64,000 nt of DNA, taken from contig JBAYKX010000006.1 of the NCBI GenBank assembly GCA_041664345.1, positions 62,001 to 126,000 of the forward strand. Direction: 5' to 3'. Positions 10,340 to 19,203 of the stretch are shown piece after piece (positions within the stretch are counted from its first letter, which is position 1; each line of letters begins with the position of its first letter). The notes under the pieces are model-generated. The model did not search any database. It was not told the DNA's origin and saw nothing but the letters and a program-made list of their open reading frames with translations. Source of the stretch: GWE2-40-63 sp041664345. Its GTDB lineage: Bacteria; Bacteroidota; Bacteroidia; Bacteroidales; SZUA-534. The translations under genes and the position numbers were made by a program.

Positions 10340-10425
10340 AGCGAAGCAGGCGCTTCGCTTTCCATCGATGGGAACTCGCAGCGCCTGCTGCGAGAAGAAA
10401 TCTAAAAGCGAAGCAGGCGCTTCAC
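10340..10425. repeat. Three alternating palindromes between convergent genes
   Basis: AGCGAAGCAGGCGCTTCGCT (10340-10359), CTCGCAGCGCCTGCTGCGAG (10375-10394) and AGCGAAGCAGGCGCTTCAC (10407-10425) form hairpins. The core GCAGGCGCT of the outer two is inverted in the middle one. A more decayed relative lies near 10262-10302 (GAACTCG ... CTGCTGCGAG). They sit between the convergent kinase and E1 genes and may act as a bidirectional terminator, but the copy number suggests a small repeat family. Confidence 0.6.
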
Positions 10426-10431
10426 TGTCCA

Positions 10432-12846
10432 TTAATACAACTTTGGGTATTTTACGGGATTGCTTTCATGCATCATTCCATAAACCATTTCAAACACATC
10501 TTCCACATTCGGATTTGAAATATAATCCCCATCGGTTCCATAAGCAGGACGGTGTTCCTTGGCCGATAAGGTGCGAGGAGGTGCATCTAAATAAAAGTAA
10601 GCTTTTTGGTCTTCCAACACTTTTTTCATCATGTAGGCAGTGGCACCGCCGGGAACATCTTCATCAAAAAATATCACTCTTCCAGTCTTTTTTATCGATT
10701 CTGAAATCAGGAAATCCAAATCGAATGGAAGCAAAGTTTGCACATCAATTAATTCAACCTGAATGTTAAATTCGGTTAATTGCTCCACCGCATCTTGTGC
10801 AATTCGCACGCAGGAACCATAAGTAACCAAGGTAATATCGGTGCCGGGAATGAGTATTTCTGGTTTTCCCAAGGGGATTTTAAACTTCCCTAAATTGTCG
10901 GGTCGTTTTTCTTTGAGGCGATAGCCATTTAGAGGTTCAATTACCAAGGCCGGATCTTCGCCTTCCAATAATGTATTGTACATACCTGCGGCCTGAGTCA
11001 TGTTGCGGGGTGTACAAACATAAATACCACGGATGGAATTAATTACCATGCTTAATGGGGAGCCTGAATGCCAAATACCTTCTAAGCGGTGGCCCCGGGT
11101 GCTAACAATCAGCGGGGCCAATTGTCCACCTTTAGTTCTCCATGCAAGCGATGCCAAATCGTCGCTCATGGTTTGTAATGCATAAAGTATATAATCGAAG
11201 TATTGTATTTCAGCTATGGGGCGTAACCCGCGAAGAGCCATACCTATTCCTTGACCAATGATGGTGGTTTCCCTAATTCCTGTATCGGTAATACGCAAAT
11301 CGCCATATTTTAATTGCAATCCTTCCAAGGTTTGATTCACCCCACCAATTTTTCCGGTATCTTCTCCAAAAACCACTAAACGGGGTTCATTCTGGAATAA
11401 AATATCGTAATTATCACGCAATATTTCCCGTCCATTCATCACCGGCGATTTATCGGAATATACGGCTGGAACCGAGGCAACTTTTAGTGCCGATTTCTCA
11501 TGATCGTTATAAAGAAATGTACTGTATCTGTCCTGATTTTCAGCGTAATTTCGGTTGAGCCATTCGTGCAAGTCCCGTTGTAATTCTTTACGGATACTGC
11601 AATCGCCACATACATGCCGTAAAATCTTTTTTGAGGTGGCAAAGTTGTCTTTTCTGATAGGAAAGGAAATGTTCCGTAATTGGTTGGCATACATTGCTAC
11701 CTTATCAATTCCCTCCCGTTTGCAGGTGCAGCTTCGTTGGTCAATAATCTTCAGTAGTTTTTCTTTTTCGGCAATAATGGGTGTGGTATATGCTTTCCAG
11801 GCTTTGTTGCGAGCATCTTTGGCTAAACGTTCGGCTTCTTTTTCCAATTCCTCCAATTCATTTTCATGGGCTATTTTCTCATGGAGAATCCATTTTCGCA
11901 GCTGGCTAATTCCATCGTACTCTTTTTCCCAAGCTAACCGTTGCTCCGATTTATACCTTTCGTGTGAACCGGAAGTAGAGTGACCTAAAGGTTGTGTCAA
12001 TTCTTCGATATGAAATAATATCGGTTGATGATTTTTCCGGCAATCAGAAATACCTTCTCTGTATGCAGCAATAAGTTCTGGGTAATTCCATCCCTTGGCT
12101 TTGATTATTTTAACTCCCGGTTTCCCATCGCTGGGTTGCATTCCGGAAAGAAATTCAGAAATACTTTCTTTAGTAGTTTGATATTTTTTAGAAACCGATA
12201 TTCCATATCCATCATCCCAAACTGATATAGCCACGGGAATCTGGAGAACTCCCGCTGCATTCACGGTTTCAAAAAAAGGCCCTTCCGATGTGCTGGCATC
12301 ACCAATAGTTCCGAACGCCACTTCATTTCCTTGTTTTGAAAATTTAGTGTATTTTTTGAGTTCGGGATTGTTTCGGTACAATTTAGAGGCATATCCTAAT
12401 CCAATGAGCCGTGGCATTTGTGCGGCAGTGGGTGAAAGGTCGGCTGCCGTATTTTTGCTGTGGGCTTGGTCAATCCAATTGCCCTTGGAGTCAATAATTC
12501 GGGTTCCCCAATGATTATTAAAGGAGCGGCCTCCATTGCTTGGATTGTTTTCAAGGTCGGTATCGCCGTACAATTGGGCAAAAAATTCTAAAGGCGACGA
12601 CATGCCCGTAGCAAACATGAACGTTTGATCGCGATAATAGCCTGAGCGCCAGTCACCATTTTGAAATTGTTTTGCCATGGCTAGTTGAGGAATCTCTTTT
12701 CCATCGCCAAATATTCCAAATTTGGCTTTTCCCGTAAGCACTTCCCGACGGGCTATATAGCTAACCTGACGGCTTATGCAGGCAATTTTGTAATCGTGCA
12801 GAATCTCTTCTTTTGTCAGTTTAAGGAATGCGAGCATATCTTTCAT
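10432..12846 (-). CDS. Fused alpha/beta E1 component of a 2-oxoacid dehydrogenase complex
   Basis: An 804-residue fusion of E1-alpha (about 1-400) and E1-beta (about 460-804) of the thiamine-diphosphate-dependent 2-oxoacid dehydrogenases, most like branched-chain 2-oxoacid dehydrogenase. It would decarboxylate a 2-oxoacid and pass the acyl group to lipoyl-E2. The alpha half has the ThDP motif start GDASTSEGPF at 182-191. The usual NN end of that motif is replaced by DD (VWDDGYGIS, 211-212). The beta half shows FGEDTGKIGGV, EIQYFDYI and the C-terminal FFDEDVPGGATAYM. A linker at about 380-450 contains four cysteines (CTCKRE, CGDCSIRK), a spacing that could bind a metal. No E2 or E3 gene lies nearby. 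The gene ends against the palindromic repeats and its start is ATG 12846. Substrate preference is uncertain. Confidence 0.88.
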   Translation of the reverse strand: MKDMLAFLKLTKEEILHDYKIACISRQVSYIARREVLTGKAKFGIFGDGKEIPQLAMAKQFQNGDWRSGYYRDQTFMFATGMSSPLEFFAQLYGDTDLENNPSNGGRSFNNHWGTRIIDSKGNWIDQAHSKNTAADLSPTAAQMPRLIGLGYASKLYRNNPELKKYTKFSKQGNEVAFGTIGDASTSEGPFFETVNAAGVLQIPVAISVWDDGYGISVSKKYQTTKESISEFLSGMQPSDGKPGVKIIKAKGWNYPELIAAYREGISDCRKNHQPILFHIEELTQPLGHSTSGSHERYKSEQRLAWEKEYDGISQLRKWILHEKIAHENELEELEKEAERLAKDARNKAWKAYTTPIIAEKEKLLKIIDQRSCTCKREGIDKVAMYANQLRNISFPIRKDNFATSKKILRHVCGDCSIRKELQRDLHEWLNRNYAENQDRYSTFLYNDHEKSALKVASVPAVYSDKSPVMNGREILRDNYDILFQNEPRLVVFGEDTGKIGGVNQTLEGLQLKYGDLRITDTGIRETTIIGQGIGMALRGLRPIAEIQYFDYILYALQTMSDDLASLAWRTKGGQLAPLIVSTRGHRLEGIWHSGSPLSMVINSIRGIYVCTPRNMTQAAGMYNTLLEGEDPALVIEPLNGYRLKEKRPDNLGKFKIPLGKPEILIPGTDITLVTYGSCVRIAQDAVEQLTEFNIQVELIDVQTLLPFDLDFLISESIKKTGRVIFFDEDVPGGATAYMMKKVLEDQKAYFYLDAPPRTLSAKEHRPAYGTDGDYISNPNVEDVFEMVYGMMHESNPVKYPKLY

Positions 12847-12968
12847 AGGCAGTTCTGATTCATTTCATGTGATGGCCTGATTCATTGAGAATCCAGTTGT
12901 AATAACCCAAAGCTAAATTTAGCATTTAGAACGGAATATCAAACGGTTTGTTCATAATAGGGAACATA

Positions 12969-12998
12969 TTTTGAAAGCACATTCTTTTTCTATCTTTG
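12969..12998 (+). promoter_or_regulatory. Promoter of the small membrane protein pair
   Basis: TTTTG at 12969-12973 and TATCTTTG at 12991-12998, 17 bases apart, match the Bacteroidota -33/-7 consensus. The TTG at 12971 therefore lies in the promoter, and translation should start at ATG 13013. Confidence 0.55.
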
Positions 12999-13012
12999 TA
13001 AAAAAAATATCG

Positions 13013-13237
13013 ATGATAAAAGTTTTTCTGTTAACCACGGTTATACTAAGCATTGCATTAGTTGGTATGGCTTTTAACATACTGTTTCGGAACAAAAGAT
13101 TTCCTGAAACGCATGTGGGGCATAATAAAGAGATGCATAAACGGGGCATTATTTGTGCTAAGACGATGCATAAAATAGAACAGAAAAAGGCAAATGAAGG
13201 GCTTCGGTATAAAAATTTGTCGTTGATAAAAAAATAG
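13013..13237 (+). CDS. Small single-span membrane protein of a conserved Bacteroidota family
   Basis: A 74-residue protein with one N-terminal membrane segment (IKVFLLTTVILSIALVGMAF) and a charged tail with the pattern RFPETHVGHNKEM and RGIICAKTMHKIEQ. I recognise this as the type annotated 'membrane or secreted protein' in Bacteroidota; no function is established. The start ATG 13013 follows from the promoter position. It is followed after 61 bases by the NqrM-like gene on the same strand, and both converge on apbE. A role in electron transport or complex maturation is only suggested by this context. Confidence 0.6.
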   Translation: MIKVFLLTTVILSIALVGMAFNILFRNKRFPETHVGHNKEMHKRGIICAKTMHKIEQKKANEGLRYKNLSLIKK

Positions 13238-13298
13238 CCCTAATTTTTGAACAAATCCTTTTAAGTTTCCTTTTATTGGAAACTAAAATTCGAATATC

Positions 13299-13469
13299 AT
13301 GCTTCAAATAATTGTTACCATAACCTTAATGATTCTGATTTTTGGTGGGTTTTTCGTTATAACCTTGAATCGGAAAGAGGGTCGCGAGTTGAAAAAATCC
13401 TGTGGGTGTTCTATTCCTGGCGACGAAGGTGCCAGTGGAACCAGTTGTGCGGGGAGTTGCAATTCGTAA
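13299..13469 (+). CDS. NqrM-like small membrane protein with a C-terminal cysteine cluster
   Basis: A 56-residue ORF, too short for many gene callers. It has one N-terminal membrane helix (VTITLMILIFGGFFVITL), a basic stretch (NRKEGRELKK), then a Cys-rich tail SCGCSIPGDEGASGTSCAGS ending in one more Cys (pattern CxC-x11-CxxxC). The layout resembles NqrM (DUF539), the small factor that supplies iron for Na+-NQR in Vibrio, though the cysteine spacing differs and I cannot confirm homology. It lies 48 bases from the convergent apbE gene and just beyond the nqr operon. Context strongly supports a maturation role; this is inference. Confidence 0.6.
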   Translation: MLQIIVTITLMILIFGGFFVITLNRKEGRELKKSCGCSIPGDEGASGTSCAGSCNS

Positions 13470-13517
13470 AATGACTTTTTAGGTAACCGCAATGGGTAAT
13501 GGTAAATTTAGTAATGA

Positions 13518-14522
13518 TTAATCAGTAATCATTTTTTTGAATCCATCGGAAGCATACACCTGATATTGATTGGTTGAGTCGATAGATATGAAATACACTT
13601 CGATATTTTTCAGTTGATTCACTAATTCAATACTTTTTTCGGTTCCCATTACCATAAATGCAGTGGACAGCGCATCAGCTGTCATGCAATCGGCAGCAGC
13701 CACCGAAGCGCTCAATAAGTTCGACTTTGACGGATAACCGGTTTTTGGATTGATGGTGTGGGAATATTTAATCCCGTCTTTTTCATAAAACTTGCGGTAA
13801 TTGCCTGATGTTGATAAAATTAAATTGTTAAGCGATACAATTTCCTGCAGTTCGCGGTTGCGTTCAGTGCTTCCTTCTATGGGTTTATCAATTCCAATCC
13901 GCCAAAGTAACCCTTTGTCGTTTAGTCCTTGCACCCTTAGTTCCCCGCCTATTTCTACCATATAGTTTTTCACTTTCTTTTTCTCAAGAAACATGGCAAT
14001 AACATCCACCGAATATCCTTGAGCAATGGCATTCACATCAATTTTAATTTTAGGGTCTTCTTTGATTAGTTTTTTGTCAATCAATTTTACTTTATGAAAG
14101 CCAACTAATTTCATTAAACTGTCTATCATTGAATTATCTATCTTATTTTCTTTTTCAAAACCAAATCCCCAGGCATTCACTAGCGGACCAACCGTTATAT
14201 CAAAGGCTCCATCCGTAGTTTCAGAAATTTCCATAGCTTTTTTAAAACAAGTTTCAAATAGTTCATCGGCAAGCACATCAGAATCATTTCTATTCATTCT
14301 GCTTATGATAGAATAGGGTTCATAATTACTCAAAGATAGGTCGAAACGTCTGAGTTCTGCATCCAACTCTAATTGGTAATCTTTACCATTGGGAGACTCA
14401 TAAATAAAATGGTAGGTAGTTCCTTGAATGTAACCGCTGTTTCTAATATACGATGCCTTTTCAGTACAAGAATTTAACAAAAGAATAATTAAAGCGAATG
14501 CAAAAAAGTAAAATCTTTTCAT
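13518..14522 (-). CDS. apbE: FAD:protein FMN transferase ApbE (lipoprotein)
   Basis: A 334-residue ApbE family protein. It transfers FMN from FAD to a threonine in Dxx(S/T)GAT motifs, here most likely in NqrB and NqrC. The signal peptide ends in a lipobox at Cys19 (LLLNSC), so it should be anchored on the periplasmic side, as is usual. Motifs seen: GTTYHF near the start, DITVGPLVNAWGFG, IDVNAIAQGYSVD, and the metal/FAD-binding C-terminal part INPKTGYPS and ADCMTADALSTAFMVMG. It is downstream of nqrF on the same strand, but a hairpin terminator separates them, so it may have its own promoter. Identity is secure. Confidence 0.95.
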   Translation of the reverse strand: MKRFYFFAFALIILLLNSCTEKASYIRNSGYIQGTTYHFIYESPNGKDYQLELDAELRRFDLSLSNYEPYSIISRMNRNDSDVLADELFETCFKKAMEISETTDGAFDITVGPLVNAWGFGFEKENKIDNSMIDSLMKLVGFHKVKLIDKKLIKEDPKIKIDVNAIAQGYSVDVIAMFLEKKKVKNYMVEIGGELRVQGLNDKGLLWRIGIDKPIEGSTERNRELQEIVSLNNLILSTSGNYRKFYEKDGIKYSHTINPKTGYPSKSNLLSASVAAADCMTADALSTAFMVMGTEKSIELVNQLKNIEVYFISIDSTNQYQVYASDGFKKMITD

Positions 14523-14664
14523 CTGTTTATAATTTTTTTTTAATGGTCAGATGGAGCATCCATTTTTGAAGTTTTTCTTTCCAATTAAGCATTTGTTATA
14601 ATCATGCCCTTGTGTGTTAAACAAATTATCATGGATGGTTCATTGATTTTTGTTTTAAAAAGGA

Positions 14665-14685
14665 GGCCGCATTTTATATGCGGCC
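14665..14685 (-). terminator. Terminator of the nqr operon
   Basis: A perfect 8-bp stem, GGCCGCAT / ATGCGGCC with a 5-base loop, lies 8 bases past the nqrF stop. On the minus strand it is followed by CTCCTTTTT, fitting a rho-independent terminator. Confidence 0.75.
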
Positions 14686-14692
14686 TATTAAA

Positions 14693-15949
14693 TTATGATC
14701 CAAAGTCATCAAATGCAACGTTTTCGTCGGGAACACCCATATTGTATAGCATTTTTGTAACAGCACTATTCATCGTAGGAGGACCGCAAATGTAGTATTC
14801 AATATCTTCCGGCTCCTCGTGTTTATTTAAGTAATTATCTAAAATTACCTGATGAATAAATCCGGTTGGTCCTTGCCAGTTATCTTCGGGAAGAGGTTCT
14901 GATAAAGCCAAATGCCAGGTAAAATTTGGGAATTCAGCAGCTATAGAATCAAATTCTTCTTTATAGAACACTTCTTTCATTGAACGGGCTCCATACCAGA
15001 AAGTAGCTTTACGACCCGTTTTTACTGTTTTAAAAAGGTGGAAAATATGTGAACGCATGGGTGCCATGCCAGCGCCACCGCCAATAAACATCATTTCGTT
15101 TTCGGTTTCTTTAATGTGGAATTCTCCATAAGGGCCTGAAATAGTTACTTTATCGCCGGGTTTACGAGAGAATATAAAAGAAGAACAAATACCTGGATTT
15201 ACCTGCATAAATTGGTTTTTACTCCTATCCCATGGGGGAGTAGCAATACGAATATTTAGCATTACAATATTTCCTTCAGCCGGATGATTAGCCATTGAGT
15301 ATGCCCGGAATGTAGGTTCCGGATTTTTCATCTGCAAATCGAAAATACCCATTTTTTTCCAATCTTCACGGAATCTATCTTCAATTATCATGTCTTTAAA
15401 ATCGACATTTATCTTAGGAACATCAATCTGAATGTATCCACCCGATTTGAAGTGAAGATGTTCGCCTTCGGGTAATTTTACTACAAATTCTTTAATAAAA
15501 GTTGCCACATTATGATTCGACACCACTTCGCATTCCCATTTCTTAATGCCCAGGATTTCTTCAGGAACATGAATTTTAATATCATTCCGCACTTTAACCT
15601 GACAACCCAAGCGCCAATGATTTGCTTGTTCTTTACGGGTGAAATATCCAGTTTCGGTAGATAAAATGGAACCACCACCTTCAATTACCTGACATTTACA
15701 CATTCCGCAAGTACCGCCGCCGCCACAAGCCGATGGCAAAAATATATTCTGTTCCGATAAGGTAGAAAGCAGGGTAGATCCCGGACTCACTTCCACATCT
15801 TTTTCACCATTTATATTGATGTTAACTTTGCCTTGAGGGGCCAACTTATTACGGGCAAACAATAAACTTGCCACCAATACCATTATAATTATCCAAAATG
15901 AAACAATACTGATCACAAGAACCATTGAAGTTGAAATTGCTAAAATCAT
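14693..15949 (-). CDS. nqrF: Na+-translocating NADH:quinone oxidoreductase subunit F
   Basis: The 418-residue NADH-oxidising subunit, which passes electrons from NADH through FAD and a [2Fe-2S] cluster to the other subunits. An N-terminal membrane helix occupies about 8-30. The ferredoxin domain has Cys75, Cys81, Cys84 and Cys116 (SACGGGGTCGMCKCQV, RLGCQV). The FAD motif RAYS is at 215-218, the NADH-binding GGGAGMAPMRS follows, and the C-terminal part has YICGPP. Length and order of domains match the family. It is the last gene of nqrABCDEF, 24 bases after nqrE. Confidence 0.97.
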   Translation of the reverse strand: MILAISTSMVLVISIVSFWIIIMVLVASLLFARNKLAPQGKVNININGEKDVEVSPGSTLLSTLSEQNIFLPSACGGGGTCGMCKCQVIEGGGSILSTETGYFTRKEQANHWRLGCQVKVRNDIKIHVPEEILGIKKWECEVVSNHNVATFIKEFVVKLPEGEHLHFKSGGYIQIDVPKINVDFKDMIIEDRFREDWKKMGIFDLQMKNPEPTFRAYSMANHPAEGNIVMLNIRIATPPWDRSKNQFMQVNPGICSSFIFSRKPGDKVTISGPYGEFHIKETENEMMFIGGGAGMAPMRSHIFHLFKTVKTGRKATFWYGARSMKEVFYKEEFDSIAAEFPNFTWHLALSEPLPEDNWQGPTGFIHQVILDNYLNKHEEPEDIEYYICGPPTMNSAVTKMLYNMGVPDENVAFDDFGS

Positions 15950-15973
15950 AGCCTAGTTTTTTATAATTCTGAA

Positions 15974-16591
15974 TTATAGTTTGATACCCATAAAGCTCAT
16001 AAATGCAATACCCAGCAAACCGGTAATGATAAATGTAATACCTAAGCCACGCAAGGGGGCTGGAATGTTGGAATAACGTATTCTTTCACGTATGGCAGCC
16101 AAAGTTACAATAGCCAATGCCCATCCGAATCCTGATCCAAATGAAAAAGCCAATACTTCGCCAATGTTTTGATATTCGCGTTGTTCCATAAATAGCGAAC
16201 CGGCTAAAATAGCACAGTTTACTGCAATTAGAGGCAAGAAAATACCTAATGAATTGTATAAGCTGGGCGAAAATTTCTCCACAATCATTTCCACCAATTG
16301 TACCATGGCAGCAATAGTTGCAATGTAAACCATAAAACTTAAGAACGATAAATCAACCGCAGTAAATGATTCACCCATCCATTGCATGGCTCCGGGTTTA
16401 AGAACTTTTTCAAGAAGATAGTAATTTAATGGTACGGTAACCATTTGTACAAATATTACTGCTATTCCCAATCCGATGGACGTTTTTACCGTTTTTGATA
16501 CCGCAAGGTATGAACACATGCCTATGAAAAAGGCAAAAATCATATTTTCGGTGAAAATCGATTTTATTATAATATTTATATATTCTTGCAT
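15974..16591 (-). CDS. nqrE: Na+-NQR subunit E
   Basis: A 205-residue integral membrane subunit with about six hydrophobic segments. It is paralogous to NqrD and, with it, forms the inverted pair that holds a membrane-embedded iron centre. Family-typical stretches include IFAFFIGMCSYLAVSKTV near the start, NCAILAGSLF and FGSGFGWALAIVTLAAIRE. It lies between nqrD and nqrF with a 19-base gap to nqrD, in the usual order. Confidence 0.95.
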   Translation of the reverse strand: MQEYINIIIKSIFTENMIFAFFIGMCSYLAVSKTVKTSIGLGIAVIFVQMVTVPLNYYLLEKVLKPGAMQWMGESFTAVDLSFLSFMVYIATIAAMVQLVEMIVEKFSPSLYNSLGIFLPLIAVNCAILAGSLFMEQREYQNIGEVLAFSFGSGFGWALAIVTLAAIRERIRYSNIPAPLRGLGITFIITGLLGIAFMSFMGIKL

Positions 16592-16610
16592 AGTCGAAAT
16601 ATTTTAGAAT

Positions 16611-17234
16611 TTATTTTGATTCAATAAGTTCCGGATTCTTGCTGCGTTGTATCCAAATTATTAAACCCACTACAATCAAAGCCATGGGTGGCATAATCAT
16701 CATTCCATTGTTTACATAACCAGCACCGTAAAATGCTTTGGGAATCATAGTATGTCCTAGAAGTGAACCGGAACCAAGTAATTCGCGGGTAAATCCGATG
16801 ATAATCAAAATCATGGCATAGCCAGCTCCATTGCCTAACCCATCAACAAAAGAAGGCCAAGGTTTATTTCCCATAGCAAAAGCCTCAAGGCGTCCCATGA
16901 TAATGCAATTGGTTATAATTAAACCTACATAAACAGAGAGTGCTTTACTAACATCATACACAAATGCCCGTAGCAATTGATCCACTAAAATTACAAGGGC
17001 AGCTACTATTACCAGCTGAACAATGATTCGAATCCGGGGTGGAATATAATCCCTCATGGCGGAAATAATTAGGCTCGAAAAAGCAGTAACAACAGTTACA
17101 GATAACCCCATTACAATTGCAGGCATAAGTTTTACCGTTACAGCCAATGCGGAACAAATTCCCAAAACCTGAACCGTAACCGGGTTCTGGATGTTGAAAG
17201 GTATAGTAAATAGCTTTAAATTTTTTGACGACAT
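16611..17234 (-). CDS. nqrD: Na+-NQR subunit D
   Basis: A 207-residue integral membrane subunit. Landmarks are NPVTVQVLGICSALAVTV, IITNCIIMGRLEAFAM, DGLGNGAGYAMILI and GFTRELLGSGSLLG. ATG 17234 (MSSKNLKLF) was chosen; a longer frame opening at 17312 would overlap the end of nqrC and adds residues foreign to the family. The two cysteines in GICSAL and TNCIIM correspond to the iron-binding positions shared with NqrE. Confidence 0.95.
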   Translation of the reverse strand: MSSKNLKLFTIPFNIQNPVTVQVLGICSALAVTVKLMPAIVMGLSVTVVTAFSSLIISAMRDYIPPRIRIIVQLVIVAALVILVDQLLRAFVYDVSKALSVYVGLIITNCIIMGRLEAFAMGNKPWPSFVDGLGNGAGYAMILIIIGFTRELLGSGSLLGHTMIPKAFYGAGYVNNGMMIMPPMALIVVGLIIWIQRSKNPELIESK

Positions 17235-17259
17235 ATTACGAATATTTAAAATATGAGGG

Positions 17260-17964
17260 TTACTTTTTGTTTTGAATAAAATATTCTTTATAAAGCACCA
17301 AGCAGGAATCAACCATTGCTTCTAGCCCTTTACTGGTGATGGTACCGCCCGAAATAGCATCAACGGCATGTGGATCATTTGGGTCAACTCCGCCTTTATT
17401 TACTTTAATAGATACAAATTGGGTGGAATCTTCGAAAATCTTTTTACCAATAAAAGGTTTCTGAAAAAAAGTTTCTTTAATTTCTGCACCTAACCCTGGG
17501 GTTTCGCCCTGATGATCGAAATTAGCTCCAAATATGGTGTTCAAATCTTTTTCAAAAGAAATATATCCCCAGAGCGGACCCCACAGACCTTTACCTCTTA
17601 ATGGAACAACAAAAGCATTTTTCCCATCCTCAAAAGTGCTAACATATACAGGTAAAGCTCTTTCTTCTTTAGGTTTTGATAGTTCAGTTTTTATATCCAC
17701 CCGAAAAGCATCAATTCCATCTAAATGTTCACCTTTAGTATTTACAACATAACTATTGGTAATATATTTAGCATAGAGTTCAGCCGCATTTGCAGGCGTA
17801 GCTATTATGTTAATGGAAGCCAATATGTTTTGTTTTTTCTCTACTTCAATATTTTTATCCTGATAGGGTTTTAACTGCAATGCTGCCAATGCCAAAAGTA
17901 GAGCCACTACAATAACCATTACCGATGAAAATATATAGATGTATGTATTGCTAAAATTCTTCAT
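17260..17964 (-). CDS. nqrC: Na+-NQR subunit C (covalent FMN protein)
   Basis: A 234-residue subunit with one N-terminal membrane helix (about 8-30) and a periplasmic FMN-binding domain. The ApbE acceptor motif is D202-A-I-S-G-G-T208-I-T-S. The usual Ala before the modified Thr is Gly here (SGGT instead of SGAT). GETPGLGAEI at about 153-162 is another family mark. It follows nqrB by 25 bases and precedes nqrD by 25 bases. Confidence 0.95.
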   Translation of the reverse strand: MKNFSNTYIYIFSSVMVIVVALLLALAALQLKPYQDKNIEVEKKQNILASINIIATPANAAELYAKYITNSYVVNTKGEHLDGIDAFRVDIKTELSKPKEERALPVYVSTFEDGKNAFVVPLRGKGLWGPLWGYISFEKDLNTIFGANFDHQGETPGLGAEIKETFFQKPFIGKKIFEDSTQFVSIKVNKGGVDPNDPHAVDAISGGTITSKGLEAMVDSCLVLYKEYFIQNKK

Positions 17965-17989
17965 TTGTTGAGCAATTAATAGTTTTTAA

Positions 17990-19168
17990 TCAAATTTTAG
18001 CCCTTTTTAGGCGTTTTTTTATGTTTGCTTCAATTACATAGTGGTCAATTAGCGATGCCCAAGCGTTTAGTAGCAGAATGGCTAACATTACACCTTCGGG
18101 ATAGGCCGGATTTAAAGCACGGATTAAGACGACAAATACACCTATCAGGAATCCGTAAATCCATTTTCCTTTTTCGGTTTGAGCCGCTGATACCGGGTCG
18201 GTTGCCATAAATACGATACCGAAAGCAAAACCTCCCATCACTAAGTGGTAATAGGCTGGAATATGAAAGTAAGCATTTTGAATATCAGGATGTATAGCTC
18301 CAAGCCATTGGAAAAGGAGACCTAGCGATAAGACCCCTAAAACACCTGATACCATTATTTTCCAGCTGCCAACCCCGGTCCATATTAAAAAGATAGCTCC
18401 CAAAAGTATAGCTAGAGTTGATGTTTCACCAATAGAACCGGGTATAAACCCAAAAAACATATCGGAAAAACTGGAAAGCTTGGAAAGTTCGTTTTGTGCT
18501 ACATGAGCTAAAGGAGTGGCGCCTGAAAAACCATCAATAACTCCTTCGCCACTGGCAAGACCAGATATCCATACTTTATCGCCCGACATTTGTGCTGGGT
18601 AAGCAAAAAACAAAAAGGCTCTGGCTAAAAGTGCTGGATTAAAAATATTCATTCCGGCACCACCAAACGCTTCAACTCCAATAATAACTGCAAAAGCAGT
18701 TGCAAGTACAACCATCCAGATTGGGGTTGTAACTGGCAAAATCAATGGTATGAGCATACCCGAAACAAAAAATCCTTCGGGAACATCGTGTTTTTTTATT
18801 TGCGCAAAAATAATTTCGATAGTGAGCCCTGTTACGTAGGAGGCAATAATAATTGGTAAAACTTTAAGAAAACCAAAACTAAAAACCTCTAAAAAGGATT
18901 TGCCTGCATATTGGCCTAACATTAAAAAATGATGATACCCAACATTCCACATACCAAATAATAAAGCAGGTACTAAAGCTAAAACCACTATTATCATAGT
19001 ACGTTTCATATCAATGGCATCGCGTATGTGGGAACCACTGGTTGTTACTTTATTGGGTACAAAGAACAGGGTTTCCATGGCATCAAAAAGGGAGTGGAAC
19101 TTTTCCAGTTTGCCTCCTTTTTTAAAGTTGGGTTTTATTTTGTCGAGATAATTTCTTAGACCTTTCAT
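17990..19168 (-). CDS. nqrB: Na+-NQR subunit B (covalent FMN, sodium-pumping core)
   Basis: A 392-residue multi-spanning membrane subunit that binds riboflavin and covalent FMN and forms part of the sodium path. The ApbE motif is D212-G-F-S-G-A-T218, so Thr218 is the predicted FMN site (DGFSGATPLA). Other family marks are GAGMNIFNPALLARAFLFFA and MATDPVSAAQTEKGKW. It follows nqrA by 35 bases. Confidence 0.96.
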   Translation of the reverse strand: MKGLRNYLDKIKPNFKKGGKLEKFHSLFDAMETLFFVPNKVTTSGSHIRDAIDMKRTMIIVVLALVPALLFGMWNVGYHHFLMLGQYAGKSFLEVFSFGFLKVLPIIIASYVTGLTIEIIFAQIKKHDVPEGFFVSGMLIPLILPVTTPIWMVVLATAFAVIIGVEAFGGAGMNIFNPALLARAFLFFAYPAQMSGDKVWISGLASGEGVIDGFSGATPLAHVAQNELSKLSSFSDMFFGFIPGSIGETSTLAILLGAIFLIWTGVGSWKIMVSGVLGVLSLGLLFQWLGAIHPDIQNAYFHIPAYYHLVMGGFAFGIVFMATDPVSAAQTEKGKWIYGFLIGVFVVLIRALNPAYPEGVMLAILLLNAWASLIDHYVIEANIKKRLKRAKI

Positions 19169-19203
19169 TAACGAGTTGTTTAATATTTTTGAATTGTATT
19201 TTT

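Noticed and set aside
10368..10769. 133-codon plus-strand frame opposite the end of the E1 gene
   Set aside because: It is antisense to a well supported gene and runs through the palindromic repeats.
12971..13012. TTG start for the small membrane protein
   Set aside because: It lies inside the -33 promoter element; ATG 13013 gives a proper membrane segment start.
17235..17312. Longer nqrD start (MIPAWCFIK...)
   Set aside because: It overlaps nqrC and adds residues absent from the family.
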